Source: Myxococcus sp. | GTDB taxonomy: Bacteria > Myxococcota > Myxococcia > Myxococcales > Myxococcaceae | DNA: 64,000 nucleotides | Reading direction: 5' to 3' | NCBI GenBank assembly: GCA_014879945.1 | Contig: JACSRE010000188.1 | Coordinates: forward strand, 1-64,000 | In this document: positions 52,641-60,304 of the stretch, one piece after another | Layout of the letters: the number at the start of each line of letters is the position of its first letter | Numbering within the stretch: position 1 is the first letter of the stretch | Position numbers and translations under genes: made by a program | The notes under the pieces: model-generated | What the model saw: the letters and a program-made list of their open reading frames with translations, nothing else | The model's database searches: none | Told to the model about the DNA's origin: nothing

Positions 52641-54034
52641 GCGACAAGAGCGAGCGCACGATGATGATCGACGTCTCGAAGATCCGGCCCAAGGCGCCGG
52701 CTTCGGGCACGCAGACCGGTCGGCGCCCCGCCGCTTCGCCCCAGCCGGCTCGGGAGTGGAAGCCCTTCACCTTCGCCAACCTCGAGCGGGTCTCGAAGAC
52801 GCACAGCCGCCTGGTGCGCAACCTCGAGTGGATGCTGCCGAACGTGCGCTCGACGGGCGAGGTGAGCGAGTCGGTCAAGAAGCGCCTGAGCGACATGCTG
52901 GACGAGAAGATCTCGCTCCAGGCCGAGTACGTGCACTTCATTCACCCCTCGAAGCTCAAGCGCTACGTCGGCAACCCGACGTTCCTGGGCGTGCTGGCGC
53001 CGATTCCCAACAAGGCGCGCGGCCTGCTCGAGGTCGAGATCGGCCTGGCCCACTGGGCCATCGACACGCTGCTGGGAGGCACCGGCGAAGCGGTCGGCCT
53101 CCGGCCCCTCACCGACATCGAAGAAGGGGTGATGACCTTCGTGGTGCTCGAGACGCTCAAGGCGCTCGCGCCGAGCCTCGACAGCTCGCTCCCGAAGCTG
53201 CGCCTCGAGACCATCGCCCCCTCACTCGAAGAGGCGATGTCGGCGCTGAGCGAAGACGAGACGCTGGCGGTGGTGCAGCTCAAGGCGATCTTCGGCGGCC
53301 ACACCGGCTACGTGCGCCTGTTCGTGCCCGAGAGCGTGCTGGCGGTGGCCGAGCCGGCGCCCGACGCGCTGGTGCGCCGCCAACGCCGCGCCGTCGACGC
53401 GGTGGAGCACGCGTCGCGGTTGTCGAACGTGAAGGTCTGGCTCCGCGCCGTGATCGGCCAGGTCGAGATCTCGGCGGGCGACCTCGCCGAGCTGCGGGAG
53501 CGCGACGTGGTGCTCGTCGACGGCCTGTCGGCCCGGCCCGACGAAGGGCAGGGCGGCACCGCGCAGCTGAAGCTCGGGCTGGCGCGCACGGGCTACCTCG
53601 CGGCCGACATCGCGCTCGAGTCCGATCGGTTCCTCGCGACGGTGACGGCGATTCAGATCGGCGAGCCGCCACCGCCGGGCGCGCCCATCGAAGGTGAAGA
53701 GCCAGCGTCAGAGGGTGACGCGCGGCAAGACGAACAGATGGCGCTGGGCGATGGCCCAGATGAGTCCACCAACCCGGGAGCGCAGATGGACGAAGGTCAG
53801 GCGGAGGGGGCAGATCTGCTGAACGACGTGCCGTTGCAGATCGCAGTCGAGATCGGGCGCCTCCCGATCACCGCCGAAGAAGTGGTGAGCATCAAGGTCG
53901 GGCACGTCTTCGATCTCAACCGACAGGTGGGCGAGCCGCTCGACCTCTCGGTGAACGGCAAGATCGTCGCGCGCGGTGAGCTGGTCGAGATCGAAGGCAA
54001 CCTCGGCATTCGCATCGTCTCGCTCGCGGGCTGA
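52637..54034 (+). CDS. sctQ: SctQ C-ring protein, FliM-like plus two SpoA domains
   Basis: A 465-residue protein. Residues about 40-230 look FliM-like, including LLEVEIGLAHWAIDTLLGGT and RPLTDIEEGVMTFVVLETL. Two SpoA/FliN-type domains follow, about 280-345 (VEISAGDLAELRERDVVLV) and 395-462 (PLQIAVEIGRLPITAEEVVS, then GKIVARGELVEIEGNLGIRI). An acidic Asp/Glu/Gln linker (345-395) separates the SpoA domains. It is longer than injectisome SctQ (about 300-350) and resembles a fusion of FliM and FliN. A probable internal start at 53786 would release the last SpoA domain. GTG start overlaps sctP. Confidence 0.9.
   Translation: MSDKSERTMMIDVSKIRPKAPASGTQTGRRPAASPQPAREWKPFTFANLERVSKTHSRLVRNLEWMLPNVRSTGEVSESVKKRLSDMLDEKISLQAEYVHFIHPSKLKRYVGNPTFLGVLAPIPNKARGLLEVEIGLAHWAIDTLLGGTGEAVGLRPLTDIEEGVMTFVVLETLKALAPSLDSSLPKLRLETIAPSLEEAMSALSEDETLAVVQLKAIFGGHTGYVRLFVPESVLAVAEPAPDALVRRQRRAVDAVEHASRLSNVKVWLRAVIGQVEISAGDLAELRERDVVLVDGLSARPDEGQGGTAQLKLGLARTGYLAADIALESDRFLATVTAIQIGEPPPPGAPIEGEEPASEGDARQDEQMALGDGPDESTNPGAQMDEGQAEGADLLNDVPLQIAVEIGRLPITAEEVVSIKVGHVFDLNRQVGEPLDLSVNGKIVARGELVEIEGNLGIRIVSLAG
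53776..53788 (+). promoter_or_regulatory. internal ribosome-binding site and ATG in sctQ
   Basis: GGGAG (53776-53780), 5 bases of spacing and an in-frame ATG (53786-53788) lie in the acidic linker just before the last SpoA domain. Translation from here would give an 82-residue FliN-like product. In Yersinia, Salmonella and others sctQ yields such a short form by internal initiation and it is needed for the platform. Confidence 0.5.
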
Positions 54035-54035
54035 C

Positions 54036-54581
54036 ATGGGGCGCTGGCTGTTGCTGAGCGTGCTGCTCCAATCGGCCCTCGCGGGCGCCGAGGTGGACGC
54101 AGGGCTTGATGGTGGCGCCGCGACCGCGCAGGTGGTGGCCGAGCCCGGCCCGTCGCTGGCCGAGCCCGAGATTCCCCCGTCGGAGCCGCCGGAGCTGCTG
54201 CGTGACAGCGAGCTCGGGCTGGGCTGGGCGTTGGTGCGCACCCTCGTGGTGTTGGCGATGGTGGTGGTGCTCGCGTGGTTCAGCCTGAACGTGGTGCTTC
54301 GGCGCGTGATGGGCCTGGGGCCCGCGGCCGGCCGGCGGGGCATCGTCAACGTGGTGGAGCGGGTGCCGCTCGACCAGAAGCGCACGCTGTACGTGGTGCG
54401 GGCGGGCGACGAGGTGCTGCTGCTCGGAGGCAGCGACCTCTCGGTCACCTTCCTCACCAAGCTCGACGCCGGCGTGCTGGAACAGAGCGCCGCGAAGCCC
54501 GCCGGGCAGGTCGCCTTGAGCCCGTTCTTGCAGAGACTGCTGGGGAGGAAGGATGCTCCGCCGCCTCCTCCGGCCACCTGA
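54036..54581 (+). CDS. FliO-like membrane protein
   Basis: A 181-residue protein. The N-terminal stretch LLLSVLLQSALAGAEV is a signal sequence or first span, followed by an acidic Pro-rich segment. One clear membrane span is at about 68-90 (LVRTLVVLAMVVVLAWFSLN). The C-terminal cytosolic domain has the FliO core VVERVPLDQKRTLYVVRAGD, then VLLLGGSDLSVTFLTKLD. FliO is a flagella-specific assembly factor for FliP and is normally missing from injectisomes. The gene lies between sctQ and sctR, the place of fliO between fliN and fliP in flagellar operons. Confidence 0.82.
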   Translation: MGRWLLLSVLLQSALAGAEVDAGLDGGAATAQVVAEPGPSLAEPEIPPSEPPELLRDSELGLGWALVRTLVVLAMVVVLAWFSLNVVLRRVMGLGPAAGRRGIVNVVERVPLDQKRTLYVVRAGDEVLLLGGSDLSVTFLTKLDAGVLEQSAAKPAGQVALSPFLQRLLGRKDAPPPPPAT

Positions 54582-54600
54582 TCGACTGGACCCCTCGCAC

Positions 54601-55389
54601 ATGACGCGCCGCCTGTCTTACTGGTTCCTGTTCGCCTCGGTGCTGCTCGCGCCGGCCCTGGCGTTCGCGAAGAAGGGCGCGGCGAGCGGCGACGTGGGCA
54701 TCATGAGCGGAGGCGAGACGTCGTTCGCCAATCGCCCGCTGGTGCTGATGATCGCCCTCGGCGCGCTCGGCTTCGCGCCGTTCGTGTTGTTGATGGTGAC
54801 GAGCTTCGTGAAGATCTCGGTCGTGCTGTCGGTGGTGCGCTCGGCGCTGGGCACCCAGCAGATTCCCCCGACGCAGGTGATCACCGGCCTGGCGATCATC
54901 CTCACCGTCTACATCATGGCGCCGGTCGGCCAGGAGATGTTCAAGGCCGCCGACGACGGAGAGGTCGCCGAGGGGCGCAGCGTGCTGGACGCCAAGAACG
55001 TCGACACCCTGTTGGGCGCCGCGAACCGCAGCAAGGAGCCGCTGCGGAACTTCCTCATCAAGAAGGTCACCACGAAGGACCGAACGCTCTTCTACGGCCT
55101 GGCGCTCAAGCTGCGGAAGCCCGAAGACCGGCTGTCGATCACGAACAACGACTTCTTGATCCTCGTTCCGGCGTTCGTCGTCTCGGAGCTCAAAGAGGCG
55201 TTTCAGATCGGCTTCCTCTTGTTCGTTCCCTTCCTCGTGATCGACATGGTGGTCGCGAACATCTTGCTCGCGCTCGGCATGCAGATGCTGTCACCGACGA
55301 CGATCTCGATGCCGTTCAAGTTATTGCTCTTCGTGCTCGTCGACGGCTGGTACCTGATCGCGAAGGGTCTCGTCGTCGGCTACCTCTAG
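54601..55389 (+). CDS. sctR: SctR export-gate protein (FliP/YscR), with signal peptide
   Basis: A 262-residue core export-gate subunit. The N-terminus LSYWFLFASVLLAPALAFA looks like a cleavable signal peptide, which is typical of flagellar FliP but not of injectisome SctR. Conserved segments are PFVLLMVTSFVKISVVLSVV, SALGTQQIPPTQVITGLAI and FLLFVPFLVIDMVVANILLA, then MQMLSPTTISMPFKLLLFV. Another in-frame ATG at 54553 has a GGGAGG but would bury the signal peptide; ATG 54601 is preferred with reservation. Confidence 0.93.
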   Translation: MTRRLSYWFLFASVLLAPALAFAKKGAASGDVGIMSGGETSFANRPLVLMIALGALGFAPFVLLMVTSFVKISVVLSVVRSALGTQQIPPTQVITGLAIILTVYIMAPVGQEMFKAADDGEVAEGRSVLDAKNVDTLLGAANRSKEPLRNFLIKKVTTKDRTLFYGLALKLRKPEDRLSITNNDFLILVPAFVVSELKEAFQIGFLLFVPFLVIDMVVANILLALGMQMLSPTTISMPFKLLLFVLVDGWYLIAKGLVVGYL

Positions 55390-55400
55390 AGGGTCTCGCA

Positions 55401-55667
55401 ATGCACCAACTCACCTACGTCACGCAGCAGGCGCTGATCCTCGTGCTGGTCGCCTCGGGCCCGCCCATCATCATGAGCCTGATCGTGGGCTTCGCGGTCT
55501 CGGTCTTCCAGGCCGCCACCCAGATTCAGGAGCAGACGCTGTCGTTCGCGCCCAAGCTGGTCATCGTCTTCGGCGTGCTGGGCCTCGCCGGCCCGTGGAT
55601 CGGGTCTCAGCTGCTGCGCTTCACCTTCAACATCTACGACCGCTTCCCCGCGCTGATCGCGCACTGA
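55401..55667 (+). CDS. sctS: SctS export-gate protein (FliQ/YscS)
   Basis: An 88-residue protein with two membrane hairpin helices (ALILVLVASGPPIIMSLIVG and APKLVIVFGVLGLAGPWIG) joined by the family motif FQAATQIQEQTLSF. Forms part of the SctRST gate helix. Eleven bases after sctR and six before sctT. Confidence 0.95.
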   Translation: MHQLTYVTQQALILVLVASGPPIIMSLIVGFAVSVFQAATQIQEQTLSFAPKLVIVFGVLGLAGPWIGSQLLRFTFNIYDRFPALIAH

Positions 55668-55673
55668 CGACTC

Positions 55674-56504
55674 ATGGATCTGCCGGGCCTTCTCACCGAA
55701 GTCCGCAACCAGCTGGGCATCCAGACCGACCTCACGCAGGTCATGCTGGCCTTTGCCCTGTTGATGGGGCGCGTGCTCCCGGTGGTGATGCTGACCCCGT
55801 TCCTGGGCGGCGAGAGCGTGCCGTCTGAGGTGAAGCTGGGGCTCGGGGTGATGCTGGGGCTGGTGCTCTACCCGCTGTTGATCGCCCAGACCCGCGACGT
55901 GCCGGTCTCGCCGCTCATCTTCATCGCGCTGATGCTCAAGGAGCTCTTCATCGGGCTCTCGCTGACGATGGTGGTGAACATCATCTTCGACGCGGCGAAC
56001 GTGGCGGGCGGGCTCATCGACGTGATGTCGGGCACCAACCAGGCCCAGCTCTTCGTGCCCCAGCTCGGCCAGCAGGTGACGCTGTTCGCGAACCTCAACC
56101 TGCAGCTGACCACCGTGACGTTCCTGACCTTGAACGGCCACCACCTGGTCATCGAGGCCTTCGCCGACAGCCTGGCGTTGATTCGCCTCGATCAGGTGCC
56201 CCAGTTCAGCTCGGGCTTCTGGCCGTTCTTCGACACCGTCATTCGCATCTCGGGCGACATGTTGCGCATCGCGCTGGCCATCGCCTCGCCGGTGCTGCTG
56301 GCCACCTTCCTCACCGACCTCGCGCTCGGCATGATCAACCGCGTCGCGCCCCAGGTACAGGTGTTCTTCGTGGCCATGCAGATCAAGCCCGCCGTCACCA
56401 TCATGATCATGCTGACGGCCATGCACCTCATCTTGAGCCGCTCGGTCGAGGAGTTCGGGGTGATGTTCCGCTGGTTGAAGCTCGCCATTTCACTCCTCGC
56501 GTGA
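55674..56504 (+). CDS. sctT: SctT export-gate protein (FliR/YscT)
   Basis: A 276-residue protein with about six to seven membrane spans. Family segments are FALLMGRVLPVVMLTPFLGG, LGLVLYPLLIAQ, LMLKELFIGLSLTMVVNIIF and FLTLNGHHLVIEAF, with LALGMINRVAPQVQVFFV near the C-terminus. It completes the SctRST gate. ATG 55674 comes 6 bases after the sctS stop. Confidence 0.95.
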   Translation: MDLPGLLTEVRNQLGIQTDLTQVMLAFALLMGRVLPVVMLTPFLGGESVPSEVKLGLGVMLGLVLYPLLIAQTRDVPVSPLIFIALMLKELFIGLSLTMVVNIIFDAANVAGGLIDVMSGTNQAQLFVPQLGQQVTLFANLNLQLTTVTFLTLNGHHLVIEAFADSLALIRLDQVPQFSSGFWPFFDTVIRISGDMLRIALAIASPVLLATFLTDLALGMINRVAPQVQVFFVAMQIKPAVTIMIMLTAMHLILSRSVEEFGVMFRWLKLAISLLA

Positions 56505-56516
56505 CGGAGCGCCGCC

Positions 56517-57596
56517 ATGTCCGAGGGAGGTGACAAGACCGAGGAGCCGTCTCAAAAGAAGCTCGACGACGCACGCAAGGAAGGCAGCGTGTGGAAGTCG
56601 AAGGACCTGTCGGGCGTCTTCGCCTTCGCCATCGCGATGGGGGTGGTGAAGTCGACGTGGAGCACGGTCGAAGAGCGCATCACCATGCTCTTCCACTTCG
56701 TCTTCGATCACATCGCGCACCCGGTCGCGCTGAACATGGCGATCGCCCAGCTGCTCGCGCTGGCCCTCAGCACGCTGCTCTTGCTGTGCATTCCCATCGC
56801 GTTCTCGGCGGCCATCGCCGGCGGGCTGGTCGAGTTCCTCCAGGTCGGGCCGCTGCTGGCGATCAACGCGCTGATGCCGAAGCTCGACAAGCTCAACCCC
56901 ATCAGCGGGCTGAAGAACCTGATCGGCAAGAAGCAGATCATCGAGCTGGTGAAGTCCATGGCCAAGCTGGGCGTCACCGGCTGGGTCGTCTACGGCGTGG
57001 TGCGCGACGCCATGGCGCTGGTGGTGGCCACCATCTCGGGCGACGTCGCGATGACCATGACCGTGCTGGGGGAGCTGGTCTCGCGCGTCGTCACCAAGGT
57101 CACGATGCTCTTCATCGGCTTCGCGATCTTCGACGTCTGGTGGCAGCACAAGTCGTACATGAAGGACCAGATGATGTCGAAGGACGACGTCAAGAAGGAG
57201 TACAAGCAGAGCGAAGGCGACCCGCACCACAAGGCGCACCGCAAGCAGATGCACCAGGAGATCATGGAGGGCGCCCAGATGGAGGCCGTGCAGGGCGCCG
57301 ACGTGATCGTCACCAACCCAGACCACGTCGCGGTGGCCCTCAAGTACGATCGCGATCGCGACGGCGCGCCCCGGGTGCTGGCCAAGGGGCTCGACTTCAA
57401 GGCCGAGAAGATCAAGGCCATCGCGCGCGAGTCAGAGGTGCCCATGCTCCGCAACGTGCCGCTGGCGCACGCGCTGCTGCGCACCGAGGTCGGCCAGGAG
57501 GTGCCCGAGGAGCTCTACGACGCGGTCGCCGAGGTGCTGAACTTCGTCTACCAGCTCAAGAACCCGGCCCCCGCGCCGGCGCGCGCTTCGTCGTAG
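56517..57596 (+). CDS. sctU: SctU substrate-switch protein (FlhB/YscU) with NPDH in place of NPTH
   Basis: A 359-residue protein: four membrane spans in residues 25-210, a linker, and the cytosolic switch domain from about 225. The self-cleavage site is normally NPTH; here it reads NPDH (267-270), followed by the usual VAVALKYDRDRDGAPRVLAK. Cleavage occurs between Asn and Pro and helps the switch in substrate class; a change of Thr to Asp may alter it. The C-terminal EVGQEVPEELYDAVAEVL is typical. A free copy of the switch domain is encoded just downstream. Confidence 0.95.
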   Translation: MSEGGDKTEEPSQKKLDDARKEGSVWKSKDLSGVFAFAIAMGVVKSTWSTVEERITMLFHFVFDHIAHPVALNMAIAQLLALALSTLLLLCIPIAFSAAIAGGLVEFLQVGPLLAINALMPKLDKLNPISGLKNLIGKKQIIELVKSMAKLGVTGWVVYGVVRDAMALVVATISGDVAMTMTVLGELVSRVVTKVTMLFIGFAIFDVWWQHKSYMKDQMMSKDDVKKEYKQSEGDPHHKAHRKQMHQEIMEGAQMEAVQGADVIVTNPDHVAVALKYDRDRDGAPRVLAKGLDFKAEKIKAIARESEVPMLRNVPLAHALLRTEVGQEVPEELYDAVAEVLNFVYQLKNPAPAPARASS

Positions 57597-57610
57597 GCCC
57601 TGGCCGGTGC

Positions 57611-57616
57611 TAGCCT
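57611..57616 (+). promoter_or_regulatory. possible start-proximal -10 element
   Basis: TAGCCT lies 6 bases before GTG 57623, with no Shine-Dalgarno. Same CTAGNCT core as the element before sctV. Confidence 0.35.
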
Positions 57617-57622
57617 CGCCGC

Positions 57623-57895
57623 GTGGCTGAAGACCCCGAGATGGCGATCGCCCTGAAGTACGACCGCGAGAAGGACGGCGCGCCGCGCGTCATCGCCAAG
57701 GGCATGCGGCTCAAGGCCGAGAAGATCAAGGAGCTCGCCAGGGCGGCCGGCGTGCCCTTCATGAAGAACACCACCCTGGCGGCGGCGCTCTATCGCGTCG
57801 ACGTCGGCCAGGAGGTGCCCGAAGAGCTCTATGACGCGGTCGCCGAGGTCTTGAACTTCGTGTACGCGCTGCAGCAGGAACAGAAGAAGAAGTGA
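57623..57895 (+). CDS. stand-alone FlhB/SctU C-terminal domain protein
   Basis: A 90-residue protein nearly collinear with the switch domain of the preceding SctU after its cleavage site (AIALKYDREKDGAPRVIAKG and VDVGQEVPEELYDAVAEVLN). The N-P-x-H site and membrane part are absent; the N-terminus is MAEDPEMAIALKYD. Similar small proteins (FhlB/YlqH) occur in flagellar bacteria and can partly replace the FlhB C-terminal part. Probably a local duplication of the sctU 3' end. It starts at GTG without a Shine-Dalgarno. Confidence 0.88.
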   Translation: MAEDPEMAIALKYDREKDGAPRVIAKGMRLKAEKIKELARAAGVPFMKNTTLAAALYRVDVGQEVPEELYDAVAEVLNFVYALQQEQKKK

Positions 57896-57915
57896 CTCTC
57901 GCAGGAGCCTGAACG

Positions 57916-58389
57916 ATGGCGAAGGTCGGACAACAGCCCAAAGCACCGCTGTGGCCATGGGGCGGGCCGCGCAGCGTCCGCGACAAGCTCGTCGACAAGA
58001 CGCAGGTCACCACCAAGGCCAAGAAGAAGGGCGACCCGAAGAACCCCGCCCTGGCCTCGGCCGCGCTGCTCGACTTCATCGCGCCCGCGCACTCCGCCGA
58101 GGAGCTGCGCCTGCCGATGCCGCCGATGCCCATGGGGCACGGCGGCGATCTCGAGGGCTTCCTCGACCGCCCATACGTCTCCACCGTCGCCGAGCGCATG
58201 AGCGAGTACCGCCAGTCGGAGCTCGAGCGGGGCATGACGGCCGTACGCGCCGCGCCCGAGCGCGTGGAGCGGCTCCGCTCGCTCCTCCAGCGCGAGGCGC
58301 AGATGCTCAACCTGGTCGGCACCGTGGGCGAGGCGATGAGCGAGGTCGAGCGCCGCCGTCGCGAAGAGCAGGCCGAAGAGGCGTTCTGA
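57916..58389 (+). CDS. hypothetical protein of the T3S locus
   Basis: A 157-residue protein. Pro/Lys-rich N-terminus, a middle segment with many Met and Pro (LRLPMPPMPMGHGGD), and a helical Arg/Glu-rich C-terminal half (AAPERVERLRSLLQREAQML) suggest a partly disordered protein with a coiled coil. Family not recognised. It directly precedes a SycD-like chaperone gene (1-base gap), so it may be a chaperone partner or an export-control protein. Confidence 0.62.
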   Translation: MAKVGQQPKAPLWPWGGPRSVRDKLVDKTQVTTKAKKKGDPKNPALASAALLDFIAPAHSAEELRLPMPPMPMGHGGDLEGFLDRPYVSTVAERMSEYRQSELERGMTAVRAAPERVERLRSLLQREAQMLNLVGTVGEAMSEVERRRREEQAEEAF

Positions 58390-58390
58390 G

Positions 58391-58846
58391 ATGGCCGACA
58401 ACGACGCCGCCCTCGCCAGCCGCCTGCAGAAGTGGGCCGACGGGAAGGCCACCCTCAAGGACGTGCGCGGCTACAGCGACGAGGAGCTCTACTCCATCGC
58501 GCGCATGGGCTATTTCTTCTTCTACCAGGGCAAGCTCGAAGAAGCGCGAACCCTGTTCCAGGGGCTGTATGCGGTCAATCCGCTCGACCCCTATTTTGCA
58601 AAGGCGCTTGGCGTTGTGGAGATGGCCGCCGGAAACGCGGCCGGCGCGATGGCCGCCTATGATGTCTGTCTGAAGCTTTCTCCACAGGATTCAGCGGCTT
58701 ACGTTGGTCGCGCCGAGGTGAAGGTGGCCCAGGGCCAGCGCTCGGCAGCGGTCGAAGATCTTCGCCGCGCGGCCCAGTTCGTCCGCCCTGAAGACCCACT
58801 CAAGGAGAAGATCGGGGCACTTCTGCAGCGGCTTTCCAGAAAGTAA
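58391..58846 (+). CDS. SycD/LcrH-like TPR chaperone
   Basis: A 151-residue protein with three TPRs matching class II T3S chaperones: YSIARMGYFFFYQGKLEEAR, then FQGLYAVNPLDPYFAKALGV and AYDVCLKLSPQDSAAYVGRA. SycD/LcrH proteins keep hydrophobic translocators soluble before export. The next gene encodes a hydrophobic, amphipathic protein and is the obvious client. Size is right for the family (about 150-170). Confidence 0.85.
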   Translation: MADNDAALASRLQKWADGKATLKDVRGYSDEELYSIARMGYFFFYQGKLEEARTLFQGLYAVNPLDPYFAKALGVVEMAAGNAAGAMAAYDVCLKLSPQDSAAYVGRAEVKVAQGQRSAAVEDLRRAAQFVRPEDPLKEKIGALLQRLSRK

Positions 58847-58932
58847 GACGAAGACGCAACTCAGATTGGGTGGTCGAGATAATCTTCACATCAGCGCCGG
58901 GGAATACACCTCGGCCTACTCGGAGAAACACC

Positions 58933-59574
58933 ATGGCCATGCTCAGCCGCATCACCTCCTTCGTTAAGCCCTTCGTCAGCAACGTCATCAAGTCGGTTGC
59001 CCCCGGCGCCATCGACGCGCTCAAGGGCATCGCCGGCAAGGGCATCGACAGCCTCTTCCAGGCGGGCGCCAAGGGCCTCCAGGGTCTGCTCGGCAACATT
59101 CCTTTCCTCGGGCCCCTCGCTTCCAACCTGGTCGGCAAGTACGCCCCCGGTCTGGCTGACGTCGCCAAGAACTTCCTCAACGGCAACCTCGACAAGCTCC
59201 TCGGCCAGATCGTCGGCCAGCCCACCTCGCGTCCTGTTCCCGGCGCTCCGGCCGGCACCACGGTGACCCCGCCGTCCATCGCCACCCCGGGCCGCACCGA
59301 GTCGATCATCGCCAACACCCCGGCGCCCGCGCCTTCCTTCAGCGGCGCGGCCTCGACCGGCGTCGGCTCCGGCGCCACTCCGAGCGGCGGCTTCCCCTCG
59401 TACCCGACGCCCCCGAAGGACCCGAAGGACCTGGCGGCGCAGAACAAGTTCCAGGAAGACATGTTCAACTTCCAGCAGGCCTCGCAGAACCTGAACATGT
59501 ACTGGCAGATGATGCAGAACACCCTGAAGTCGATGGGCGACACGCTCCGCAACTCGATCGGCGCTCTCCGCTAA
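58933..59574 (+). CDS. putative T3S translocator or filament subunit
   Basis: A 213-residue protein. The N-terminal 95 residues are amphipathic and hydrophobic (IDSLFQAGAKGLQGLLGNIP, FLGPLASNLVGKYAPGLADV), as in membrane-active translocators. A Pro/Ser/Gly-rich linker (97-165) follows, then a C-terminal amphipathic helix (FQQASQNLNMYWQMMQNTLK, SMGDTLRNSIGALR) whose pattern resembles both the 43705-44238 product and needle proteins. It follows a SycD-like chaperone gene and has its own strong terminator. It could be a translocator, tip or needle-type subunit. The start at 58933 has no strong Shine-Dalgarno. Confidence 0.6.
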   Translation: MAMLSRITSFVKPFVSNVIKSVAPGAIDALKGIAGKGIDSLFQAGAKGLQGLLGNIPFLGPLASNLVGKYAPGLADVAKNFLNGNLDKLLGQIVGQPTSRPVPGAPAGTTVTPPSIATPGRTESIIANTPAPAPSFSGAASTGVGSGATPSGGFPSYPTPPKDPKDLAAQNKFQEDMFNFQQASQNLNMYWQMMQNTLKSMGDTLRNSIGALR

Positions 59575-59602
59575 TGACAGCGAGCTAGACCTCGCTAGAA
59601 TG

Positions 59603-59637
59603 AACTGGGGACTTCTTCGGAGGTCCCCAGTTTTTTT
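59603..59637 (+). terminator. very strong intrinsic terminator
   Basis: A 13-bp stem (59603-59615 with 59620-59632, one G-T wobble) closed by a C(TTCG)G tetraloop and followed by seven T (59631-59637). This is the clearest terminator in the window and ends the putative translocator gene. Confidence 0.93.
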
Positions 59638-59671
59638 GTTTTCACCCAACGAACGTGGCCTGAGGGGAACA

Positions 59672-60304
59672 ATGAGCAACGACAAGAAGGAACCGCCGAA
59701 GCCGATCGCGCCTGACGTGCCGGTGACGGCGACGGGCCAGGTGATCAGTGGCGAGGTCACCAAGGACTACGAGAAGATCCTCTACACCCCTGAGCGTCAG
59801 AAGATGCTCCAGAAGGGTGAGCTGACCCTGAAGGACTACCACGCCATCAGCGGCCCCGAGATGCTGCAGATGGCGCTGATCGGGTTCCGCATGTACGAGA
59901 ACGGCAAGTACAGCGAGGCCGAGACGATCTTCAACGGCCTCATCGCGCTCGATCCGCGCGAGGCGTACTACTACACGGCGCTCGGCGCGGTGTACCTGGC
60001 CCAGGACGAGTTCGAGCGCGCCAAGCACAACTTCGACACCGCGCTCGCGTTCAACCCCAAGGAGCTCGCCGCCTACGTCAACCGCGGCGAGGTCCACCTG
60101 CGCATGGGCAACGTCATGGAGGCCGCCACCGACTTCAAGTCGGCCGTCGATCTCGACCCCTCCGGCAAGGACCCCCTCGTGATTCGCGCGCGGGTGCTTG
60201 CGGCTGCTGCGCTCGAGCTCATCGAGAACGCCCAGAACGAGGGCAAGGAGCCGGCCAAGAGCGCCGAGCCCGCGAAGAAGCCTGCGCCCGCGAAGAAGAA
60301 GTGA
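59672..60304 (+). CDS. SycD-like TPR protein with Lys/Pro tail
   Basis: A 210-residue protein. A 60-residue N-terminal extension precedes three TPRs (MLQMALIGFRMYENGKYSEA, then YYYTALGAVYLAQDEFERAK and AYVNRGEVHLRMGNVMEAAT), and a Lys/Ala/Pro tail follows. The TPR block matches the SycD/LcrH arrangement. Its stop overlaps the start of the next TPR gene (GTGA), so the two are coupled and may form a pair, as in heterodimeric chaperones. AGGGGA before ATG. Confidence 0.82.
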   Translation: MSNDKKEPPKPIAPDVPVTATGQVISGEVTKDYEKILYTPERQKMLQKGELTLKDYHAISGPEMLQMALIGFRMYENGKYSEAETIFNGLIALDPREAYYYTALGAVYLAQDEFERAKHNFDTALAFNPKELAAYVNRGEVHLRMGNVMEAATDFKSAVDLDPSGKDPLVIRARVLAAAALELIENAQNEGKEPAKSAEPAKKPAPAKKK

